Shown here: positions 17,581 to 26,821 of the stretch, one piece after another
Layout: each line of letters starts with the position of its first letter
How positions within the stretch are numbered: position 1 is the stretch's first letter
The notes under the pieces: model-generated
Seen by the model: the letters and a program-made list of their open reading frames with translations, nothing else
Told to the model about the DNA's origin: nothing
Databases searched by the model: none
Assembly: GCA_022824495.1 (NCBI GenBank)
Contig: JAJDZU010000017.1
Location: 18,954 to 82,953 of the forward strand
Source: Chloroflexota bacterium
Lineage (GTDB): Bacteria > Chloroflexota > UBA11872
Direction: 5' to 3'
DNA: 64,000 bases
Position numbers and translations under genes: made by a program

Positions 17581-18294
17581 TTACGCGATGCTGAGTGGGA
17601 GAAGCCGTTGCACGGGCGCCGTCACGTGCCGCAGTTCACGGGCATCCACTTCAGGCTGGATTCGACCCAGAATCTCCGCGGCAATCTCCTGCGGCGGCTG
17701 CAGCCCGTCCACCACCAGCCAGCGATCAGGGTCGTCCGCCGCCTGGTCCAGGTAGGAATCGCGAACACGGCGGTGGAAGGCCAGGCCGTGCCAGTTGATG
17801 CCGCCGGCCTTTTCCCAGTCCGTGTTGCGGTGGCTGAGGCTGCGCTTGAGCCCGTCCTCGACGTCAATGTCCAGCAGCACGGTGAAGTCGGGAGTGACGC
17901 CCTGTATCGCGAATGAGGTCAGGTTTTCAAGATCGCGTCGCCGGAGCCGGAAGCCGCCACCCTGGTACGCGCGCGTCGAGGCGGCAAAGCGATCGCAGAT
18001 GACGACGCCACCACGCTCCAGGTGGGGGCGAATGCGCTCGGTCACGTGCTGCGACCGGGCGGCCGACATCAGCAGCGCCTGCACGCGCGGCTCCACAGCT
18101 TGCATATCCTGCTCCTGCAGCAAGACGCGGCGCAGCCGTTCACCCAGGGGCGTCCCGCCCGGCTCTCGGGTCAGGTCCACGTCGAACTCCTGCTGACGGA
18201 GGGCGTCACCAAGCAGCTGGGATTGGGTGGTCTTGCCGCTGCCCTCGGGACCTTCGAAGACGATGAAGAGCCCGGTCGGGTTGTCGTCAATCAT
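17581..18294 (-). CDS. tmk: Thymidylate kinase
   Basis: This enzyme phosphorylates dTMP to dTDP for DNA synthesis. The 237-residue product has P-loop FEGPEGSGKTTQSQLL, the LTREPGGTPLGERLR substrate loop, the CDRFAASTRAYQGGG motif (DRxxxS) and LLDIDVEDGLKRSLSHR. The C-terminal 30 residues extend slightly beyond typical Tmk. Its ATG overlaps the end of the upstream R3H ATPase gene by four bases, and darA follows, so it is internal to the pdxS-darA operon. Confidence 0.93.
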   Translation of the reverse strand: MIDDNPTGLFIVFEGPEGSGKTTQSQLLGDALRQQEFDVDLTREPGGTPLGERLRRVLLQEQDMQAVEPRVQALLMSAARSQHVTERIRPHLERGGVVICDRFAASTRAYQGGGFRLRRRDLENLTSFAIQGVTPDFTVLLDIDVEDGLKRSLSHRNTDWEKAGGINWHGLAFHRRVRDSYLDQAADDPDRWLVVDGLQPPQEIAAEILGRIQPEVDARELRHVTAPVQRLLPLSIA

Positions 18295-19784
18295 GTGAGC
18301 CTTGGCCGTGAACTCACGGGGGTGCGCAGGTGCTGCCGGGGTGCGCCATTGCCAGGCGCGGCGCTGTGCGGCTGCGTCGAGGGCCGCGGTTCCGGTTCCT
18401 TGGGGCGCTCCATGTCGAGAAGTGTCGCCAGGCAGGCCTCCATCTGCGTCACCGTGTTGTTCCGGAGGACATACACCGGCAGGCCGCGGGCCTCGGCGTC
18501 ACGCAACACGCGGGCTCGCTTGCGGTGAAAGCTGCGGAGCGTCACCACGACGTCGGCCTGAGCCAGGTGCCGCACCAATCGAATCATGTCGGTCGCACTA
18601 TTGGCGATCGCGTGCTCCATTCGGCTGCGGCTGACGCCGAAGGGGAACACCTGCAGGCGGCCGTCGTCCACGCGCGCGTCCCCGGCGTCCACCGGCTCGG
18701 ACAGGGCGCCCTCAACGCTCACGCGAGCCTCAGCGTTTGTGTCGCGCAGCACCCGCCCATCCGGCAGCCGCATCCGCGACTCGGCGCGCACGGCGCCGCC
18801 GCGCAGGATGGCATCCACGGACCCGGCAACGTTGTTGTGAATCACAAACGCATCGCGGGAGTGCAACTCGATCAACGTATCGAAGGTTGGCGGCGAGCGT
18901 CGCTCAAGCACGGTCTTCTGGGTACGCCGCCGACGCGCCTCGTCGTCGCTGAGCGTGACGGACTCGACACCGCCGACCAGATCGCTCAGCAGCGGGTTGA
19001 GCAGCACGTTGTCCAACGTCTGCCCGTGGGCCGTGGCGATGAGACGCACACCGCGTTCGGCGATAGTTCGGGCGGCTTCGGCTTCGAGGTCAGTTCCGAT
19101 CTCGTCCACGACGATGACCTCGGGCATGTGGTTCTCCACGGCTTCGATCATCACCCGATGCTGGCGGTCCGGGGCGGCGACCTGCATGCGCCGGGCACGG
19201 CCGATACCGGGGTGGGGAATATCGCCGTCGCCGCCGATCTCGTTCGAGGTGTCGACGATCACCACGCGGGCGCCGTGATCGTTAGCCAGCACGCGGGCCA
19301 TCTCACGAAGCATGGTTGTTTTGCCAACCCCCGGAGGACCCAGGAGCAGCAGGCTGTGGTCGCCGGCGACAATGTCACGCACGATTGCGGTGGTGCCGTG
19401 GAGCGCGCGTCCGCGCCGGACCGTCAGTCCGACAACACGACCGGAACGATTCCGAATTGCCGAGAATCGGTGCAGCGTTCCGGGCACACCGGCTCGATTG
19501 TCATCGGTGAACTCGCCGATGGCTTCGACGACCGCCGCGATATGGCCAGCATCGACCTTCCAGGGCAGCCGGCGCTCGGATCCGTCGCTGAGACGAATCT
19601 CGGGCTCGCGGCCGAGGTCGAGCACGATTTCGACGACCTCAGTCAAGCCGGTCACCGTGCGCAGATCGTCCTGCAGCCGGACCGGCAAGGCCGCGACCAG
19701 GTCCCTTAGCTCGTCGTCATCCCCAGACTGGATATGCGGCGCGTCAACGGCCTTGGGCGGCTGCAGGAGGTCGGGGGTCGCCAC
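18291..19784 (-). CDS. AAA ATPase with R3H domain (SpoIIIAA/Ycf45-like)
   Basis: A 497-residue cytoplasmic ATPase. The N-terminal part (LPVRLQDDLRTV, VVEIVLDLGREPEIRL) precedes a Walker A loop LLLLGPPGVGKTTMLREMARVL at about residues 151-170 and Walker B IVVDEIGTDLEAEAA. LIATAHGQTLDNVL follows, as in SpoIIIAA-type proteins. The C-terminal region (RSRMEHAIANSATDMIRLVRHLAQADVVVTLRSFHRKR) fits the R3H-plus-linker module of cyanobacterial/Chloroflexi homologues, which bind single-stranded nucleic acid. Exact role unknown. It starts six bases after the GNAT gene and overlaps tmk. Confidence 0.83.
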   Translation of the reverse strand: MATPDLLQPPKAVDAPHIQSGDDDELRDLVAALPVRLQDDLRTVTGLTEVVEIVLDLGREPEIRLSDGSERRLPWKVDAGHIAAVVEAIGEFTDDNRAGVPGTLHRFSAIRNRSGRVVGLTVRRGRALHGTTAIVRDIVAGDHSLLLLGPPGVGKTTMLREMARVLANDHGARVVIVDTSNEIGGDGDIPHPGIGRARRMQVAAPDRQHRVMIEAVENHMPEVIVVDEIGTDLEAEAARTIAERGVRLIATAHGQTLDNVLLNPLLSDLVGGVESVTLSDDEARRRRTQKTVLERRSPPTFDTLIELHSRDAFVIHNNVAGSVDAILRGGAVRAESRMRLPDGRVLRDTNAEARVSVEGALSEPVDAGDARVDDGRLQVFPFGVSRSRMEHAIANSATDMIRLVRHLAQADVVVTLRSFHRKRARVLRDAEARGLPVYVLRNNTVTQMEACLATLLDMERPKEPEPRPSTQPHSAAPGNGAPRQHLRTPVSSRPRLT

Positions 19785-19790
19785 GCCGGC

Positions 19791-20774
19791 TTAGCTCGTT
19801 GCGCGATCGAGCGCCTGCGCGGGCACTTCAGCGGCAATTCGCACGGTCATGTGCTTGACCAGCAGTTCACGTTCCTCGGTCTTCGCGAAGCCCTCGTCCT
19901 CAACCGCGCGGCGCAACGCGTCCTCGTGCGCATGCACGACGACTCGGACCGGCAGGCGCCCAGCGTCCATCAGCGACCAAATCGCAAAGCCGAGGAGGGG
20001 GCGTGTGAGTGCAGCGCGACGAGGATGAACCATCAAGGCGGCGGTGTGGCGGCCACGGGAGCCGGGGTGCACGCGCAGCCAGCCGTCCAGCCCTCGCTCG
20101 CCGTCGACCACATACTCCTGGGGCGCGCGACCACCGCCAAGTATCGACAACCGGCGCCGCGGAACGGAAGGCCGCTCGCCGCCCGGCGACTCCGCAAGCT
20201 GCAGCGCCGCGGGCGTAATGGTGCGGTAGAGCTGCGAGATGTCCCACGCGTCCGCCTGCTCAACCGGCCGCAGCCCGGACACCGGCCCCGGGTTTGCGAC
20301 AGGCGTGGGTCGACGCGTGTAGACGTCCTCGCTCACTGCGCCGACAAAGCCAAGCTGCCCAAAAACCTTGCGGAACCTGCTGTCACGCGGAAGCCGAGCA
20401 AAGACGCTTACATAACCACGAGCCGCGGCGTCTGCCGTCAGTCGCTCCAACAGGGCAGCGCACACCTCCAGTTCAACCGAATCCGGCAGCGCGTCATCCG
20501 ACGAAAGGGCGATTGTGAGCACTGAGACGTTGGCCCGGCGCCGGTCGGGCACAAACTCGGCCAGCGCGAAACCAATCAATGCGTCATTAGTCCAGGCCGC
20601 ATACCCCAGTACGTCCGGGACAAGCCCCGGCACCGTAGCCGCCAGGGCCATGAAGGCTGGGGGCGTTGGTCCGGCAACCGGCGCCACGTGCTCGCGCGGG
20701 CCGGTGCCGAGGATGAAGTTGCGCGCCAGCGCCGGCGCGTGCCAGGGGCGAAGCCGCGAGACGCTGGGCGTCAC
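19791..20774 (-). CDS. GNAT-like acetyltransferase (two-domain)
   Basis: A 327-residue protein with GNAT-like strand/helix patterns in both halves. The first half contains ALIGFALAEFV and ANVSVLTIAL followed by AALLERLTADAAARGYVSVFARL, FRKVFGQLGFV. The second half contains LDGWLRVHPGSRGRHTAALMV and an RRAVEDEGFAKTEERELLVKHM tail. The canonical Q/RxxGxG/A loop is weak, so enzymatic activity is uncertain. It overlaps pdxT by four bases and lies in the pdxS-darA operon. Confidence 0.6.
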   Translation of the reverse strand: MTPSVSRLRPWHAPALARNFILGTGPREHVAPVAGPTPPAFMALAATVPGLVPDVLGYAAWTNDALIGFALAEFVPDRRRANVSVLTIALSSDDALPDSVELEVCAALLERLTADAAARGYVSVFARLPRDSRFRKVFGQLGFVGAVSEDVYTRRPTPVANPGPVSGLRPVEQADAWDISQLYRTITPAALQLAESPGGERPSVPRRRLSILGGGRAPQEYVVDGERGLDGWLRVHPGSRGRHTAALMVHPRRAALTRPLLGFAIWSLMDAGRLPVRVVVHAHEDALRRAVEDEGFAKTEERELLVKHMTVRIAAEVPAQALDRATS

Positions 20775-21349
20775 GCGTGCCTGGCCATCTCAACGAAGCT
20801 GGCATGCAACCGTGCGTCACCGGTGAGTTCAGGATGGAAGGACGTTCCGAAGAGACGGCCGTGCCGCACCGCCACGATCGTTCCGTCGTCGAGTCGGCTC
20901 AGCACCCGAACGCCCGGTCCCACCGCGCGGACGATTGGCGCCCGGATGAAGACCGCATGAAAGGGACCGCCATTTATGCCTTCGATCTCGAGATCGGTTT
21001 CAAAGCTGTCGGTCTGACGGCCGAAGGCGTTTCGCTCGACCGTTATGTCAAGCAGATTGAGCAGGGGCTGGCAACGGCCAACGTCGCGCGCCATCAGAAT
21101 CAGGCCCGCGCAGGTGCCCCAGATTGGCTTTCCGGCCTCGGCCAGTGCCTGGATGGGCCCGCGCAGCGCATAGCGCTCCATCAGCTTGCCGATGGTGGTG
21201 CTCTCGCCGCCGGGGATGATCAACCCCGCAATGCCGTCCAGGTCGGATGGCTGCCGTACTTCCACGGGTTCGGCGTCAAGCCTGCCAAGCATGGCGCCAT
21301 GTTCGGCAAAATCGCCTTGAAGCGCGAGGACGCCAATGCGAACGCTCAC
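20771..21349 (-). CDS. pdxT: Pyridoxal 5'-phosphate synthase glutaminase subunit
   Basis: This subunit releases ammonia from glutamine and channels it to PdxS for PLP synthesis. The 192-residue length is normal. It has the start IGVLALQGDFAEH, oxyanion motif IPGGESTTIGKLM, nucleophile Cys in WGTCAGLILMA, and the His-Glu pair of the class I amidotransferase triad in TSFHPELTGD. It lies 15 bases downstream of pdxS, as expected for the PdxS12-PdxT12 complex. Confidence 0.95.
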   Translation of the reverse strand: MSVRIGVLALQGDFAEHGAMLGRLDAEPVEVRQPSDLDGIAGLIIPGGESTTIGKLMERYALRGPIQALAEAGKPIWGTCAGLILMARDVGRCQPLLNLLDITVERNAFGRQTDSFETDLEIEGINGGPFHAVFIRAPIVRAVGPGVRVLSRLDDGTIVAVRHGRLFGTSFHPELTGDARLHASFVEMARHA

Positions 21350-21364
21350 GCGTACCTCGCGTCG

Positions 21365-22264
21365 TTACCACCCGCGGCCGGCAAGCATCTCCTCGGGCTG
21401 AAGCGAACTGTTGGCTATGCCAACCATCGGCTCACCGAGATTTCGCGAGACTTCGGCCACCAGCGCCGAGTCTTCGAAGTTCGTGGTGGCTTCCACGATC
21501 GCCCGGGCGCGCTGCGCCGGGTCACCGGACTTGAAAATGCCGCTGCCTACGAAGTTTCCGTCCGAGCCAAGCCGCATCATGAGCGCGGCGTCGGCCGGCG
21601 TGGCAATGCCGCCGGCGGCGAAGTTGACGACTGGCATGCGGCCAAGTTCGGCGGCTTCCTCAACCAGGTTCAGAGGGGCCTGAATCTCCTTGGCGTAGGC
21701 ATAGAGCTCGTCCGGCCGCATGTGTTGAATCTGGCGCAACTCGGCCATAACGCGCCGCATGTGGCGAACGGCCTCGACGACATCGCCGGTGCCGGCCTCG
21801 CCCTTGGTGCGAACCATGGCCGCGCCCTCGCCGATGCGCCGCAGTGCCTCGCCCAGGTTGCGACAGCCGCAGACGAAGGGGACGTCAAAGCCCGACTTGG
21901 CGACGTGGTGCTCCTCGTCGGCGGGCGTCAGGACTTCGGACTCGTCGATGTAGTCGACGCCGAGCGACTGCAAGACCTCGGCTTCCACGAAGTGGCCTAT
22001 CCGGCACTTGGCCATCACGGGAATGGTGACGGCAGCCTGGATTTCCAGGATCTTCTCCGGGTCCGCCATGCGGGCCACGCCGCCGTCCGCGCGGATGTCG
22101 GCAGGCACGCGCTCCAGCGCCATGACCGCGGCGGCGCCAGCGTCCTCCGCAATGCTGGCCTGCTCGGCGGTGACGACATCCATGATGACGCCGCCCTTGA
22201 GCATTTGCGCCAGGCCGCGCTTGACGGTTTCGGTGTTCTTGCTGACCGCGCCGTTGGAACTCAT
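21365..22264 (-). CDS. pdxS: Pyridoxal 5'-phosphate synthase subunit PdxS
   Basis: The synthase builds PLP from ribose 5-phosphate, glyceraldehyde 3-phosphate and ammonia. The 299-residue TIM barrel has the N-terminal [34 protein letters not shown], the lysine-bearing [35 protein letters not shown], and [19 protein letters not shown] with the second catalytic Lys. [18 protein letters not shown] and [11 protein letters not shown] form the phosphate site. It is the first gene of a minus-strand operon with pdxT, an acetyltransferase, an R3H ATPase, tmk and darA. Confidence 0.96.
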   Translation of the reverse strand: MSSNGAVSKNTETVKRGLAQMLKGGVIMDVVTAEQASIAEDAGAAAVMALERVPADIRADGGVARMADPEKILEIQAAVTIPVMAKCRIGHFVEAEVLQSLGVDYIDESEVLTPADEEHHVAKSGFDVPFVCGCRNLGEALRRIGEGAAMVRTKGEAGTGDVVEAVRHMRRVMAELRQIQHMRPDELYAYAKEIQAPLNLVEEAAELGRMPVVNFAAGGIATPADAALMMRLGSDGNFVGSGIFKSGDPAQRARAIVEATTNFEDSALVAEVSRNLGEPMVGIANSSLQPEEMLAGRGW

Positions 22265-22335
22265 AGCTACCCCGGACAGAGATCTCCAACATTGAGACTC
22301 TTAGCCCATAGTCTAGCGTGAGCCATCCACAGGTC

Positions 22336-23709
22336 CTATACGGGTTGGGCCGCCTGAACCAGTTCTGGCAGGGGCGTGTCAAGTGGAGCCTGGAGCGCGC
22401 TCCGGAGGGCGGCATCGGCAAGGTCCCGATCTACCGGATCCGCGGCGGCACGGAACTTCGCCACGAGTTCCGCATCGCTCAACGGCCGCCGTGGATCGCC
22501 GCGCGGGTCTTCGACGCGCACGCTTCGAGCCTCGCCGCCGGCGAACTCCACATTGAGCACGCAGCCCCAGCGCTGCGGATAGGCAGCATCCAGCATCGGG
22601 TCGCTGCTGACCTCGATGCAATCGGCTACACGCAGCACCTTGGGATCCCAGAGATGCGGCTCGCCGAAACTCTCCAGCGTCGGCCGGCCGTGCACCAGCG
22701 CCTGCGCAGCCCCGTAGTACACGCTGAACTGGGCGTCCACGCGGTTGGCGGGACGACGCTTCGGTTCGGCCGGATCGGCCACGATCTCGCCGCCGCCGGG
22801 AAGGACGCTCACGGTGACACGGCGCAGTTGGTCGGGTTGGAAGCCGTTCGCGGCGCGTAGCTCACGGCAGGCGTCGATCACGGGATGGATGTAGCGACAG
22901 CAGGGGTAGGGCTTGATGGCGACATCGAGCAGGGCCGGATGGTCGGGATCAAGCGCCGTCAGCAACTCGGGTCGCGGGTCGTTGCTGAAGGCCTCCAGCA
23001 ACCCGTAGGTCCCGGTGAGGGCGTCGGTGGGGCCAACGACGCCGGCCGCAGCCAGGTCGGCGGCCATGAATCCGGCATGCGCGGCCCAGCCGGCATTCAA
23101 TCGCTTGCCGTCGCTGCCGTTCTGGACGTAGGCCATCGATCCGGCAGCCAGGCCAGCAGCCAGGCCCAGGGCCTGGTGAATGCCGTCGGCATCCAACCCA
23201 CACGCGTGCGCGGCGGCAACCGCGGCGCCCAGGGCGCCGGCGACGCCGGTTGGGTGAAACCCTCGCGCATACGTGGCGGGCGCGTAGAGCGCGTCGCCGA
23301 CCCGCATGGTTGCCTCGTATCCGCCGACGCCGGCCGCCAACAATTCGCCAAGCGTCCCGCCGCCGCGTTCAACGGCCGCCATGGCGGCAGGCCAGACCAC
23401 AACGCCGGGGTGCAGCGAGGACTCGTTGGTGACGTCGTCGAGTTCCAATGCGTGGGCTGCCATCCCATTGGCCAGGGCCGCCGCGGGCGCCGGCGCCCGT
23501 TCACGCAGATGGACCGAGGCCTCGCCGTCGCCGGGTTGAACGGCGTAGGTCGCGACGCGCTTGGAGACGGCAAGATCGCTGCCACCGATTAGCACGCCGA
23601 AGTAGTCGAGCAGCAGGCCGCGGGCCCGCGCTTCAACCTCCGGCTGCAGCGAGTCGGGTGAAACTGCGGCGGCAAACTCGGCAAGATTGCGTGAGGGTTT
23701 ACTCGTCAT
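22336..23709 (-). CDS. MmgE/PrpD family protein
   Basis: A 457-residue member of the MmgE/PrpD family, which includes 2-methylcitrate dehydratase, cis-aconitate decarboxylase and related enzymes. Typical segments are ARGLLLDYFGVLIGGS, LANGMAAHALELDDV, HPGVVVWPAAMAA, RGFHPTGVAGALGAAVAAA, AYVQNGSDGKRLNAGWAAHAG (written in parts) and KPYPCCRYIHPVIDA. The family assignment is secure, but the substrate is not: many homologues in catabolic clusters act on unknown carboxylic acids. It has its own short upstream gap. Confidence 0.88.
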   Translation of the reverse strand: MTSKPSRNLAEFAAAVSPDSLQPEVEARARGLLLDYFGVLIGGSDLAVSKRVATYAVQPGDGEASVHLRERAPAPAAALANGMAAHALELDDVTNESSLHPGVVVWPAAMAAVERGGGTLGELLAAGVGGYEATMRVGDALYAPATYARGFHPTGVAGALGAAVAAAHACGLDADGIHQALGLAAGLAAGSMAYVQNGSDGKRLNAGWAAHAGFMAADLAAAGVVGPTDALTGTYGLLEAFSNDPRPELLTALDPDHPALLDVAIKPYPCCRYIHPVIDACRELRAANGFQPDQLRRVTVSVLPGGGEIVADPAEPKRRPANRVDAQFSVYYGAAQALVHGRPTLESFGEPHLWDPKVLRVADCIEVSSDPMLDAAYPQRWGCVLNVEFAGGEARSVRVEDPRGDPRRPLSDAELVAKFRAAADPVDRDLADAALRSALQAPLDTPLPELVQAAQPV

Positions 23710-23785
23710 GGCGATGATTCCGCAGCGCCCGGCCCCGCCATGATGCCAAGACGCAGCCAGGCCGTGTCAGACGGCTGCCGGTGCT

Positions 23786-24229
23786 TCAGTCGATCGGGCT
23801 GCGCGGCGCCGCCCTCTCCCACCGAAGTCGCCCCGAACGCGATTCCCCGTGGATGACCATTGGCGGGGTCGTCAAGAGGAGCTCATCACCTTCCAGGTGT
23901 ATGTATCTGACCTGCTCGGTCCCAACGCGATTGGGGTACGAGGCTGTCTCGATCTTATGAACGACCCGGTCGCCCAGGAACTCGTACCGGCCGCCGTAGG
24001 AGAGAAAGGTACTTGCCGCCGCCAGCCTTTCCTCGTCCGTGCCGCCCAGGATGTCGTCCGACGCGAAGTTTGGCCGGCAGGCGGCCATGATCAGGACCGA
24101 CATGTAGCCGTCGGGCGTGTACATGATGTAGCCCGACGCGTCCTCGCCCAACGGGTATGAAACCTCATCCCCCGCGTGGGCTTCGTAGGTCACGAGTCGC
24201 CAGGCCCCGATCAGCGGGTTCGGTTCCAT
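23786..24229 (-). CDS. Lipocalin-like domain protein
   Basis: A 147-residue single-domain protein of the lipocalin-like type. It shows the GAWRLVTYEA start, PLGEDASGYIMYTPDGYMSVLI, FLSYGGRYEFLGDRVVHKIETASYPNR (in two parts) and a final beta strand. Such domains form an eight-stranded barrel and are often encoded beside cofactor or polyketide genes; ligands are unknown. The ATG at 24229 is preferred over a TTG at 24268 because MEPNPLIGAWRL is the usual family start. It follows the ThiZ-like ATPase gene by 46 bases and may be the last gene of the TPP-riboswitch operon. Confidence 0.75.
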   Translation of the reverse strand: MEPNPLIGAWRLVTYEAHAGDEVSYPLGEDASGYIMYTPDGYMSVLIMAACRPNFASDDILGGTDEERLAAASTFLSYGGRYEFLGDRVVHKIETASYPNRVGTEQVRYIHLEGDELLLTTPPMVIHGESRSGRLRWERAAPRSPID

Positions 24230-24275
24230 GGCCCATTTCCATTGATGCGAGTTGGGCCATGATGCCAATCCGCGG

Positions 24276-25049
24276 CTAGGCGTCGGCCAGCAATGCGTCG
24301 AGCAGGCGTTGCTTGAGGGTGGCGAATTCGGCAGTTCCGCGCACGGCGCGCGTGCGGGGCCTGGGCAAGTCGACGGGCAGATCCAGTTGAATGCTGCCGG
24401 GGCGTCGTGTCATCACGTAGACGCGGTCCGAGAGCCAGAGGGCCTCCTCGACGTCGTGCGTGACAAACAGCACGGCGGCCTGGAGCCGCTCCCATATTTC
24501 CAGCAGCCACTCCTGGAGCGTCGCGCGCGTGAGCGCGTCCAGGGCGCCGAACGGCTCGTCCAGCAGCAGGATTTCCCGGTCGAGCAGGACGGTGCGCAGC
24601 AGGGCCGCGCGTTGCCGCATGCCGCCCGAGAGGGTGTGCGGCAGCGCGTCGGCAAAGCCGTCGAGCCCAAAGGATGGCAGCAACCCTTCCGCTCGCTGCC
24701 GTGCCGCGGCGCGGTCGCCGCCGCCCACTTCGGCGCCCAGCGTCGCGTTGTCCAACAGCGAACGCCAGGGCAGCAGCAGATCGCGCTGCGGCATGTAGGC
24801 CACCTGGCCCGGCGCGCCGTCAGCCTCCGCCGCGATTTCGATGGCGCCCTCGGTTGGCTCCTCCAGGCCCGCGATCAGTCCCAGCAGCGTGCTCTTGCCG
24901 CAACCGCTGGGGCCGACGAGCGAGACGAATTCACCGCGGCCAACGTGCAGGCTGACGCTGCGCAACGCGTGAACCGGCAACCCGCCGTTGGCCGGATAAG
25001 CCTTGGACACGCCAGCCAACTGCAAGACCGGCGGTCCGGACGTGGCCAT
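24276..25049 (-). CDS. thiZ: ABC transporter ATPase, probable HMP/thiamine-precursor uptake
   Basis: The ATP-binding subunit of an importer, 257 residues. It has Walker A VGPSGCGKSTLLGLIAGL, Q-loop YMPQRDLLLPWRSLLDN, signature LSGGMRQRAALLRTVLL, Walker B ILLLDEPFGALD and the H-loop LFVTHDVEEALWLSDRVYVM. This is the SsuB/TauB/ThiZ subfamily. Position in a TPP-riboswitch operon with a THI5-like binding protein and a matching permease points to ThiZ. The gene lies six bases after the binding-protein gene. Confidence 0.88.
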   Translation of the reverse strand: MATSGPPVLQLAGVSKAYPANGGLPVHALRSVSLHVGRGEFVSLVGPSGCGKSTLLGLIAGLEEPTEGAIEIAAEADGAPGQVAYMPQRDLLLPWRSLLDNATLGAEVGGGDRAAARQRAEGLLPSFGLDGFADALPHTLSGGMRQRAALLRTVLLDREILLLDEPFGALDALTRATLQEWLLEIWERLQAAVLFVTHDVEEALWLSDRVYVMTRRPGSIQLDLPVDLPRPRTRAVRGTAEFATLKQRLLDALLADA

Positions 25050-25055
25050 CCGCGG

Positions 25056-26048
25056 TTAGCTGTTCCGGATAAAGCTGTTGTCCATGGCGTCCGAGGTGTT
25101 GATCACGCGCGACTGTAAGCCGTTCGCCACCATCCAATTCGAATAGGCGTCCCAGACCGCCTGCGACTGGTCGCCCCAGCGGTCCGCGTCTTCGGCGTAG
25201 CGGGGGCTCAACCACGGCTGGCTGAGGCGCACGAGGTCGGCGTTGATGCCTTCCGCGTTGGCGATCAGGATTTCGGCTGCATCCTCGGGGTACCTGATGG
25301 CGTATTCGTAGCCTCGCTTCACCGCCCGTGTCCAGCGCTGCACGACATCGGGCCGGTCGGCAATCAACTGTTCGCCGGTGACGTAGACCGGCGTGTAGTA
25401 GTCCGGCACGCAGTCCAGGTCGGTCATCCGCACGAAGTTCAACTCGATGCCGCGCAACTGCGCCTCAACGCCCGTCCAGCCCTCGAAGATCCAGACGAAG
25501 TCAACGTCGCCGCGCTCCCAGGCCACGAACGGATCGGTGAAACCGATGTCCACGAACTCGATCTCGTTAACGTCGCCGCCGTCACACTCCATGAGCGAGG
25601 TGAGCACCTGGCGTTCGACGTCGGACCCGAAGGCCCCGTACTTCTTGCCCTCGAAATCCTTGGGCCGGCGGATGCGCCGATCCGTCGGCGAGGCGAATCC
25701 CGAGGTGTTGTGCTGGATCACCGCCGCGATTGAAACCACCGGCACGTCTTCCACGCGCGCTAGCGTGACAGCTTCCTGGTAGCTGACCCCAAAGCTGGCC
25801 GCACCGGAGCCCACGGCGGCTTCAACGCCGGCGGTTCCCGGTTCGATGATCGAAACCTGGAGGTCTTCCTCGGCGAAGTAGCCCTTGGACTGGGCCACGT
25901 AGAGCCCGGTGTGGTTGGTGTTCGGGACCCAGTCGAGCATGACGGTGACGCTCGCCGGTCCGGAATGTTCTTCGCCGCAGGCGCTGAGCAGCGGTATCGC
26001 CGCCGCCGCGCCAAGCGCGCCCAGGGCGCGCCGTCGTGTGAGTCTCAT
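25056..26048 (-). CDS. thiY: ABC substrate-binding lipoprotein, THI5/NMT1-like (ThiY)
   Basis: A 330-residue periplasmic or surface lipoprotein. The signal sequence has RRRALGALGAAAAIPLLSAC with a lipobox ending in the acylated Cys; the RR pair could also suit Tat export. The mature protein starts with VTVMLDWVPNTNHTGLYVAQ, the THI5/NMT1 pattern, followed by GYFAEEDLQVSIIEPG and VERQVLTSLMECDGGD. Homologues bind formylaminopyrimidine or hydroxymethylpyrimidine, thiamine precursors. The ATG overlaps the permease stop (ATGA). The riboswitch upstream supports a thiamine-precursor ligand. Confidence 0.88.
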   Translation of the reverse strand: MRLTRRRALGALGAAAAIPLLSACGEEHSGPASVTVMLDWVPNTNHTGLYVAQSKGYFAEEDLQVSIIEPGTAGVEAAVGSGAASFGVSYQEAVTLARVEDVPVVSIAAVIQHNTSGFASPTDRRIRRPKDFEGKKYGAFGSDVERQVLTSLMECDGGDVNEIEFVDIGFTDPFVAWERGDVDFVWIFEGWTGVEAQLRGIELNFVRMTDLDCVPDYYTPVYVTGEQLIADRPDVVQRWTRAVKRGYEYAIRYPEDAAEILIANAEGINADLVRLSQPWLSPRYAEDADRWGDQSQAVWDAYSNWMVANGLQSRVINTSDAMDNSFIRNS

Positions 26049-26821
26049 GTCTGGGCCTCCTCTGTACGAACGTAAATCCAGGGCGCAATCCAGCGCCCGA
26101 CGACATCGACTGCAAGAAACAGGGCAACGCTCAAGACCGCGATAACCGCAATGACCGCAAAGACGCGCGCCGTCTGGAAGGAACTGGACGCGCGCAGCAT
26201 GTAGAGCCCGAGCCCCTGGCTGGCGCCGACCCATTCGCCGATCACCGCGGCGATCACGCTGTAGCTGGCGGCGATCTTCATGCCGCTCAGCAGGGACGGA
26301 ATGGCGGACGGGAGCTTCACCTTGCTGAAGACTTGCCAACGGCTTCCGCCCATCAAGCGCACCAGCGCTTGCATGTCAGGGTCGGCATTGCGGAGGCCGC
26401 CGGCCAGGCTGACCGCGATGGGAAAGAAGCAGGCGAGGGCCACGATCAGGATCTTGGGGGTGATGCCAAAGCCGAGCCAGATGGCCAGCAGTGGTGCCAG
26501 CGCAAAGATCGGAATCGTCTGCGAGGTCACCAGCAGTGGTGATAGGGCGCGCCGGGCCAGGCCCGACTGATCGATCAGCGCAGCCACCAGGAACGCCAAT
26601 AGCAGTGCCGCGCCGTAGCCAATGGCCGCCTCCAGCAGGGTACGGCCGGTGTGCGGGGCCAGTTGCGGGAGCGACTCGACGAACTCGACCACGATTACGG
26701 TCGGACTCGGCAACAACCACTCGGGCACGGCGGCCAGCCGAGTGACGAGCTCCCATGCGCCCACGAGCACCGCCAGCACGCCAAGTGCCGGGGCAATCCG
26801 CGCGACGCGATGCGTGTTCAA
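26045..26821 (-). CDS. thiX: ABC transporter permease (ThiX-like)
   Basis: The membrane subunit of the importer, 258 residues with about six helices. The conserved cytoplasmic loop that docks the ATPase reads ALVRLMGGSRWQVFSKVKLPSAIPSL. The start has VLAVLVGAWELVTR and LLPSPTVIVVEF, typical of SsuC/ThiX permeases. It overlaps the upstream thiamine-binding protein gene and the downstream binding-protein gene by four bases each, so the three are translationally coupled. Confidence 0.9.
   Translation of the reverse strand: MNTHRVARIAPALGVLAVLVGAWELVTRLAAVPEWLLPSPTVIVVEFVESLPQLAPHTGRTLLEAAIGYGAALLLAFLVAALIDQSGLARRALSPLLVTSQTIPIFALAPLLAIWLGFGITPKILIVALACFFPIAVSLAGGLRNADPDMQALVRLMGGSRWQVFSKVKLPSAIPSLLSGMKIAASYSVIAAVIGEWVGASQGLGLYMLRASSSFQTARVFAVIAVIAVLSVALFLAVDVVGRWIAPWIYVRTEEAQT

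Noticed and set aside
18330..19709. 459-codon plus-strand frame opposite the R3H ATPase
   Set aside because: Shadow frame without motifs; the opposite strand carries Walker A and B.
20777..22321. 514-codon plus-strand frame opposite pdxT and pdxS
   Set aside because: Both minus-strand genes are unmistakable with full catalytic motifs; this is their shadow.
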